Shown: positions 59,232-64,000 of the stretch, one piece after another | Numbering within the stretch: the stretch's first letter is position 1 | Layout of the letters: every line of letters starts with the position of its first letter | Assembly: GCF_003437535.1 (NCBI RefSeq) | Contig: NZ_QSQT01000004.1 | Span: 1 to 64,000 of the forward strand | Reading direction: 5' to 3' | From: Phocaeicola plebeius | GTDB taxonomy: Bacteria > Bacteroidota > Bacteroidia > Bacteroidales > Bacteroidaceae | Length of the DNA: 64,000 nucleotides | The notes under the pieces: model-generated | What the model saw: the letters and a program-made list of their open reading frames with translations, nothing else | Databases searched by the model: none | What the model was told of the DNA's origin: nothing | Made by a program: the position numbers and the translations under genes

Positions 59232-60698
59232 ATGAGAAAAATAGCATATATATTGTCGTTTGTCATGTTGCCGCTGGTTGCCATGGCAGGTGATATAAAG
59301 TATACACGTCCGGTATTGACGTTAAAAAACGACACGCTGATTGTTGAGTTTTCCATGAGTGTGGAAGATGTGCGTGTGAATAGTGAGCAGACGTATGCCT
59401 TTACTCCTGTATTGCGTGAAGGAAAAAACTATTACGCCATGCCTCCGGTAGTAGTAACCGGAAAGAACGGTGATTACAAAATGCGCCGTCAGGAGCGGAA
59501 AATGGCTCGTCGTTTCGGGTTTGATAATCCTTTTGTTGTGATTCACGGACGTCAGGAAAATCGGGAGGATGTGGTTCGCTATCAGGCTTCTGTTCCTTAT
59601 CAGGCATGGATGGACCATGCTTCCATGATTCTGTTGCAGGAAGGAAAAGAATGCTGTGAGGTGGATTTGCTGGATATTACGGTGATTGAACCGGATGTGG
59701 CTGTGGAAACTCCGGCTCTGCCTGTAGAATTTGAGGTGTGTGATCCTTGCAAGGAAATGGTTTCTTTCCTGACTCCGAAAGAAGAACCGTTGAAGGTACG
59801 TTCTGAGCAAAGTACGTTATATATTGAATTTCCGGTAGGGAAAACGGCCTTTGATGCGAATTATAAAAATAATCGTAGCGAATTGCAGAAGATGAAAGAG
59901 ATTTTGGATCCGTTGGAAGATGGAGATTTGGTGACGTTTAAGTCAATCAATGTGTGCGGATATTCTTCACCGGATGGTTCGGTTCGTACGAATGACCGGG
60001 TGGCCACGCAACGTGCGGAATCGTTTGCGCTGAACCTGAAAGGCGGATATAATTTCCCGAAGGAAGTGTTGCATGTGACTTCTGCGGGTGAGGATTGGGA
60101 GACTTTGGTAAAAATGCTGGAAGAAGATCAACCTGCTTATGCGGAAAAGGCTTTGGCTGTAATTCAGAAATATGACAATCTGGATGTACGTGAAGCTCGA
60201 TTGAAATCTACACTGGGCATGGCTACTTATCGTACGATGATGAACCAGTATTATCCTCGTTTGCGTCGTTTGAGTGTATCGGTAGATTACGAAGTGAGAG
60301 AAGTCTTGAACTCAGAAGCTGCCCGCCTGATTTATACCAATCCGAAATTGTTGAGCTTGCAGGAAATGTATCGTGTGGCAGGTATGTATCAGCCTGGAAC
60401 AAAGGAATATAAAGAAGTGTATGAGATTGCAGCCAACACTTATCCGGAAGATGTGACTGCTAACATTAATGCGGCTTCTGCCAATATTATCAGCGGTGAC
60501 TTTAAAAAGGCAGCATCTTATATGGATAAGGTGAAAGATGATTCACGTGCCTTCAATAACTTGGGTGTATTGGCTTGGTTGTCTGGAAATACGGAAGCAG
60601 CTAAAGAATGGTTCCAGAAAGCTGCAAGCGTAGAACCTGAAAAGGCAAATGCAAACTTGAAAAAAATGGTTCCTTATGAAAATGCCGTTCAGAAATAA
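59232..60698 (+). CDS. DUF3868/OmpA-like/TPR envelope protein
   Basis: A 488-residue exported protein (signal to VAMAG). Domains: an N-terminal DUF3868-like beta domain (about 25-165), an OmpA-C-like domain (about 190-335, IEFPVGKTAFDANYKNNRSELQKMKEIL, INVCGYSSPDGSVRTNDRVATQRAESF), which may contact peptidoglycan, and C-terminal TPR-like helices (about 370-485; NNLGVLAWLSGNTEAAKEWFQKAASVEPEKA). DUF3868 proteins often accompany fimbrial or outer-membrane assembly genes. The start is ATG 59232; the in-frame TTG at 59190 overlaps the preceding gene. It ends the three-gene cluster before a strong shared terminator. Confidence 0.82.
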   Translation: MRKIAYILSFVMLPLVAMAGDIKYTRPVLTLKNDTLIVEFSMSVEDVRVNSEQTYAFTPVLREGKNYYAMPPVVVTGKNGDYKMRRQERKMARRFGFDNPFVVIHGRQENREDVVRYQASVPYQAWMDHASMILLQEGKECCEVDLLDITVIEPDVAVETPALPVEFEVCDPCKEMVSFLTPKEEPLKVRSEQSTLYIEFPVGKTAFDANYKNNRSELQKMKEILDPLEDGDLVTFKSINVCGYSSPDGSVRTNDRVATQRAESFALNLKGGYNFPKEVLHVTSAGEDWETLVKMLEEDQPAYAEKALAVIQKYDNLDVREARLKSTLGMATYRTMMNQYYPRLRRLSVSVDYEVREVLNSEAARLIYTNPKLLSLQEMYRVAGMYQPGTKEYKEVYEIAANTYPEDVTANINAASANIISGDFKKAASYMDKVKDDSRAFNNLGVLAWLSGNTEAAKEWFQKAASVEPEKANANLKKMVPYENAVQK

Positions 60699-60723
60699 CG
60701 GATATTGAGATAGGATACTGAAT

Positions 60724-60774
60724 AAAAAACGCCTGTGCGCATGGAAAATACTTCAAAGCGCACAGGCGTTTTTT
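60724..60774. terminator. Bidirectional terminator between the DUF3868 gene and radA
   Basis: A 17-bp perfect stem AAAAAACGCCTGTGCGC / GCGCACAGGCGTTTTTT around a 17-base loop, with A-run and T-run flanks, so it works in both directions between two convergent genes. Confidence 0.93.
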
Positions 60775-60790
60775 TATGGTGTGAAGAGGG

Positions 60791-62164
60791 TCATCCGAAT
60801 AATTCCCGGAAAGCCTCTTCCACTTTCCTTACGGGGATGAGCTCGATTTTTATTTTCTTCCGGTCAATGCCGGACAGATTGTGTTTGGGAATCAGCATCC
60901 GTTGGAATCCAAGCTTTTCGGCCTCACTGATACGTTGTTCGATACGGTTGACCGGACGGATTTCTCCGCTCAGGCCTACTTCTCCTGCCATGCATACGCC
61001 TGCTTCAATTTCTGCATCCATGTTGCTGGATAAAATGGCACTGATAACTGCCAAATCTATGGCGGGGTCATTGACTTTCAGCCCTCCGGCAATGTTCAGG
61101 AACACATCTTTTTGAGCCAGCTTGAATCCGACACGTTTTTCAAGTACAGCCAGCAGCATGTTCATACGGCGCAGGTCGAATCCGGTGGCGGAACGCTGTG
61201 GCATTCCGTATGCGGCTGTGCTGACCAATGCCTGTACTTCTATCAGGAAGGGGCGTACACCTTCCACGGCACCGGCGATGGCGACACCGCTCATGCCTTC
61301 GTGGTCTTGGGTAAGCAACAGTTCGGAAGGGTTGCTCACCTGCCGTAGTCCGTCCTGGCGCATTTCGTAGATTCCCAGTTCAGCCGTACTACCGAATCGG
61401 TTCTTGATGCTGCGCAAGATGCGGTACATGTAGTGCTGGTCTCCTTCGAATTGCAATACGGTATCGACGATGTGTTCCAATACCTTCGGTCCGGCGATGC
61501 TTCCTTCCTTGTTGATATGTCCGATGAGGATAACCGGTGTGCCGGTTTCTTTGGCAAACTTTAAAAGAGAAGCGGTACATTCTCTTACCTGCACGATGCT
61601 GCCGGGAGAAGAATCAATATTCTCGGTAGAAATTGTCTGAATGGAGTCGATAATGACCAAATCGGGAGCCGCATTCTTTATATGGGTAAAAATCTGTTCC
61701 AACGAGGTTTCACAGGCTATCAGCAGATTGTCATTTCCCGGGTGCGGAATGCGTACGGCCCGAAGTTTGAGCTGGCGGGCACTTTCTTCACCAGATACGT
61801 AGAGGATTCTTTTGTGGGTAAGCCGCAATACCGTCTGGAGTATCAGAGTCGATTTTCCGATGCCCGGTTCTCCTCCAATCAGGGTGAGTGAACCTTGCAC
61901 CAGTCCCCCTCCCAATACACGGTTTAGCTCTTCGTCGAGCATGTCCATGCGTTGCTCTTCATTTGATTCTATTTCGGTCAGACGTTGAGGTTTGGAGCGC
62001 ACGGATTCGATTCCGTGTGCCACGTGCTTGGCTACAGGAGCTTCCTTGCGCACCACTTCTTCCACAAATGTATTCCATTGTCCGCAGGAGGGACATTTTC
62101 CTGCCCATTTAGGAGATTCTTGTCCGCAGTTTGTGCAGACATAGACCGTTTTTTCTTTTGCCAT
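60791..62164 (-). CDS. radA: DNA repair protein RadA/Sms
   Basis: A 457-residue RadA, a branch-migration motor for recombinational repair. The N-terminal zinc finger has Cys10, Cys13, Cys24 and Cys27 (CTNCGQESPKWAGKCPSCG). The RecA-like ATPase has Walker A GGEPGIGKST (about 97-106), Walker B DLVIIDSIQT, and the RadA-specific KNRFG motif (IKNRFGSTAELGIYEM). The C-terminal domain is Lon-protease-like (VFLNIAGGLKVNDPAIDLAVISAI, GEVGLSGEIRPV), lacking the catalytic dyad as normal for RadA. Full length. It is a single gene with its own -7 element and is core chromosomal content. Confidence 0.97.
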   Translation of the reverse strand: MAKEKTVYVCTNCGQESPKWAGKCPSCGQWNTFVEEVVRKEAPVAKHVAHGIESVRSKPQRLTEIESNEEQRMDMLDEELNRVLGGGLVQGSLTLIGGEPGIGKSTLILQTVLRLTHKRILYVSGEESARQLKLRAVRIPHPGNDNLLIACETSLEQIFTHIKNAAPDLVIIDSIQTISTENIDSSPGSIVQVRECTASLLKFAKETGTPVILIGHINKEGSIAGPKVLEHIVDTVLQFEGDQHYMYRILRSIKNRFGSTAELGIYEMRQDGLRQVSNPSELLLTQDHEGMSGVAIAGAVEGVRPFLIEVQALVSTAAYGMPQRSATGFDLRRMNMLLAVLEKRVGFKLAQKDVFLNIAGGLKVNDPAIDLAVISAILSSNMDAEIEAGVCMAGEVGLSGEIRPVNRIEQRISEAEKLGFQRMLIPKHNLSGIDRKKIKIELIPVRKVEEAFRELFG

Positions 62165-62185
62165 ATTTGTTACACTAATTCTTTA

Positions 62186-62193
62186 CAAAGGTA
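62186..62193 (-). promoter_or_regulatory. -7 element of radA
   Basis: On the minus strand TACCTTTG, a full match to TAnnTTTG, 22 bases upstream of the radA start codon. No -33 element at the normal spacing. Confidence 0.5.
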
Positions 62194-62243
62194 CGAAATC
62201 TTATGCTTATTCTCTATACTGGCAAAAAAATATCATTTATTTA

Positions 62244-62273
62244 TTTGTTTGTAGAAAAATGTTGCTATATTTG
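62244..62273 (+). promoter_or_regulatory. Promoter of the thrA leader transcript
   Basis: TTTG (62244-62247), an 18-base spacer and TATATTTG (62266-62273) are close to the Bacteroides consensus. Transcription should start near 62280, giving a leader of about 280 bases before thrA. Confidence 0.6.
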
Positions 62274-62294
62274 CCAACGGAAAAACAATAATCT

Positions 62295-62387
62295 ATGACT
62301 GTACACTGTCTTCATATCATCTTGTTGAACGGGCATGGGTATATGCCTTTCATTACATCTACCACAGGGATGACCCCTAGGGGGTGA
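62295..62387 (+). CDS. Putative threonine leader peptide (thrL-like) upstream of thrA
   Basis: A 30-codon open frame begins with ATG 15 bases after the predicted transcription start and ends at TGA 62385. Its C-terminal half contains FITSTTGMT: four Thr plus Ile and Met in nine codons, the product amino acids of the aspartate pathway. This is how transcription-attenuation leaders look, and it resembles the enterobacterial thrL in content though not in length. Ribosome stalling at these codons when threonine or isoleucine is scarce would favour read-through into thrA. No protein evidence is available. Confidence 0.6.
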   Translation: MTVHCLHIILLNGHGYMPFITSTTGMTPRG

Positions 62388-62420
62388 GGATAGTATGTTT
62401 GGTGTTTCTACGTGATACAC

Positions 62421-62436
62421 GTCTGCGGATGCAGAC
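62421..62436 (+). terminator. Candidate attenuator hairpin between leader peptide and thrA
   Basis: GTCTGC and GCAGAC pair around GGAT and are followed by ATTTCAATTATTTTATT. The overlapping ACGTG (62410-62414) and CACGT (62418-62422) form an alternative hairpin that uses the first bases of the terminator stem, as an antiterminator would. The stem is short. Further on, a CCGTA/TACGG hairpin with an inner GTAAGGCCTTAC palindrome lies at 62492-62512; the rest of 62437-62560 shows nothing. Confidence 0.45.
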
Positions 62437-62560
62437 ATTTCAATTATTTTATTCAATCAAGATTTATTTTAATTCATTGTTTCTGTTTGTGCCGTAGTGT
62501 AAGGCCTTACGGAGATATACCGGGACCATTGGGTTTCGGACTAAAAATTAATGGTAACCT

Positions 62561-64000
62561 ATGAAAGTATTGAAATTCGGCGGAACATCCGTAGGTTCTG
62601 TCAATAGCATGTTAAGTGTCAAGCGTATAGTAGAGGGTATAGATGACAAAGTAATTGTAGTCGTTTCCGCATTAGGGGGAATTACCGATAAACTGATTTG
62701 TACTTCTAAAATGGCCGCTTCGGGCGATGATGCTTATGAGAAGGAAATGAAGGAAATCGTGAACCGTCACATTGAAATGGTGTACACTGTGATTCCGGCA
62801 GGGCGGGGAAGAGAGTTGCTTCTGGATCTGGTAAACGAACTGCTGAGCGAATTGAAGGATATTTTTCAGGGTATTTATTTGATTCGTGACCTTTCTCCGA
62901 AAACTTCTGCTACGATTGTGAGCTATGGGGAACGTCTTTCTTCCATCATTGTGGCTACGCTTATTGAGGGGGCAGTGTGGTTCGATTCTCGTACTTTCAT
63001 TAAGACTGAAAAGAAACATAATAAGCATATTCTTGATTCAGAGCTGACGAACCGGCTGGTGCGTGAGACTTTCAGTGAAATACCGAAGGTTTCTCTGGTG
63101 CCGGGATTTATTTCTACCGATAAGAATACGGGAGAAGTAACCAACTTGGGAAGAGGTGGATCTGATTATACAGCGTCTATTATTGCGGCAGCTTTGGATG
63201 CGGATATTCTGGAAATTTGGACGGATGTGGATGGCTTCATGACAGCTGACCCGCGTGTCATCAGCACGGCTTATCCTATTACGGAGTTGAGTTATGTGGA
63301 GGCTATGGAGCTGTGTAACTTTGGTGCGAAAGTGGTGTATCCGCCTACGATTTATCCGGTATGTCATAAGAATATTCCGATTCTGATAAAGAATACGTTC
63401 AATCCGGAGGCTCCGGGTACTATTGTGAAGCAGGAAGCTGACCATTCTTCGAAACCTATCAAGGGTATTTCGTCTATTAATGATACCTGCTTGATTACTA
63501 TGACCGGTTTGGGCATGGTGGGTGTCATTGGCGTGAACCATCGTATCTTCAAGACGTTGGCCGAAAATGGCATCAGTGTCTTTTTGGTTTCGCAGGCTTC
63601 TTCTGAGAACTCAACCTCTATCGGTGTGAGAAATGAGGATGCGGAACTGGCATGTGAGGTGCTGAATGAGGAGTTTGCCAAAGAAATTGAAATGGGCGAA
63701 ATCTCACCGATGAAAGCGGAAGGTGGGTTGGCTACTGTGGCGATTGTGGGTGAGAATATGAAGCATACTCCTGGTATTGCCGGAAAATTGTTTGGTACGC
63801 TCGGACGTAACGGTATCAATGTCATCGCTTGTGCGCAGGGTGCTTCTGAGACAAATATCTCTTTCGTCGTGGAAGGTGCTTCCTTGCGTAAGACACTGAA
63901 TGTGATTCATGATTCATTCTTCTTGTCAGAATATCAGGTATTGAACCTGTTTATCTGTGGTACGGGAACAGTGGGTGCCAGCTTGATTGAACAGATTCAT
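62561..64000 (+). CDS. thrA: Bifunctional aspartokinase/homoserine dehydrogenase, 5' part
   Basis: 480 codons of a longer gene cut by the window edge. The aspartokinase domain begins at once with KVLKFGGTSVGS, has VVSALGGITDK, GRGGSDYTASI and the downstream TDVDGFMTADPR block (about 1-290). Two ACT-type regulatory domains follow (ISVFLVSQASSENSTSIGV; NGINVIACAQGASETNISFVV, about 310-455). The last residues FICGTGTVGASLIEQI are the NAD(P)-binding GxGxVG of the homoserine dehydrogenase domain, whose rest lies outside. It catalyses the first and third steps to threonine and methionine. ThrBC are expected downstream. Regulation is probably by the leader described at 62295-62436 plus feedback through the ACT domains. 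Confidence 0.96.
   Translation, partial: MKVLKFGGTSVGSVNSMLSVKRIVEGIDDKVIVVVSALGGITDKLICTSKMAASGDDAYEKEMKEIVNRHIEMVYTVIPAGRGRELLLDLVNELLSELKDIFQGIYLIRDLSPKTSATIVSYGERLSSIIVATLIEGAVWFDSRTFIKTEKKHNKHILDSELTNRLVRETFSEIPKVSLVPGFISTDKNTGEVTNLGRGGSDYTASIIAAALDADILEIWTDVDGFMTADPRVISTAYPITELSYVEAMELCNFGAKVVYPPTIYPVCHKNIPILIKNTFNPEAPGTIVKQEADHSSKPIKGISSINDTCLITMTGLGMVGVIGVNHRIFKTLAENGISVFLVSQASSENSTSIGVRNEDAELACEVLNEEFAKEIEMGEISPMKAEGGLATVAIVGENMKHTPGIAGKLFGTLGRNGINVIACAQGASETNISFVVEGASLRKTLNVIHDSFFLSEYQVLNLFICGTGTVGASLIEQIH

Overview
The window is chromosomal DNA from a gut-type member of the Bacteroidales (Bacteroides, Phocaeicola or Prevotella-like). The evidence is paired SusC/SusD genes, a hybrid two-component sensor (HTCS), low GC content, genes without Shine-Dalgarno sequences, and several promoters carrying the Bacteroides -7 element TAnnTTTG. 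I cannot name the species from sequence alone.

About three quarters of the window (roughly 106-49504) is one very large xylan utilisation locus. Its core (3356-16439) has the order SusC-SusD-SusC-SusD-SGBP-GH10 known from Prevotella and Bacteroides as xusA-xusB-xusC-xusD-xusE plus a CBM-interrupted GH10 xylanase. It is followed by a GH115 alpha-glucuronidase and an Sde182-like protein, and ends at a hairpin terminator at 20590. A lone GH43 lipoprotein (20672-22384) is transcribed leftward. Diverging from it is a nine-gene debranching operon (22736-37684): CE1 esterase, GH95, GH43, retaining-type GH97, three tandem GH43-CBM6 paralogues, GH31 and CE6. An HTCS regulator (37744-41820) faces left. 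A last operon (42168-49504) carries an SGNH acetylesterase, a GPH sugar symporter, a second GH10, a cytoplasmic GH43 and a GH67. A GH43-GH8 fusion lies at the left edge.

In this model surface lipoproteins bind and cut decorated xylan, the SusC pores import oligosaccharides, periplasmic enzymes remove arabinose, galactose/L-galactose, glucuronic acid, acetyl and feruloyl groups, and the symporter plus cytoplasmic xylosidase finish the job. The mix of GH95, GH97, GH31 and GH115 suggests a complex cereal (corn-type) glucuronoarabinoxylan.

The main new observation is a shared promoter architecture. Four separate promoters in the locus (for 3356, 22384 on the minus strand, 22736 and 42168) each have a GTAAC word whose G lies exactly 57 bases upstream of the T of a TAnnTTTG element, with a second related word 21-22 bases further in. 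Two of them have an inverted GTTAC word a further 20 bases upstream. This is a good candidate for the binding site of the HTCS at 37744-41820 and would define its regulon from sequence.

Right of the xylan locus are a 22-base tandem repeat array between convergent genes, a FyuA-type TonB-dependent receptor without a SusD, a second CE1 feruloyl-esterase-like gene, a COG2509 FAD-dependent dehydrogenase in operon with a LuxR regulator whose receiver lacks the phospho-acceptor, a three-gene envelope cluster of unknown function, radA, and the start of thrA behind a threonine-rich leader peptide and putative attenuator. I saw no rRNA, tRNA, insertion sequence, CRISPR array or phage gene.
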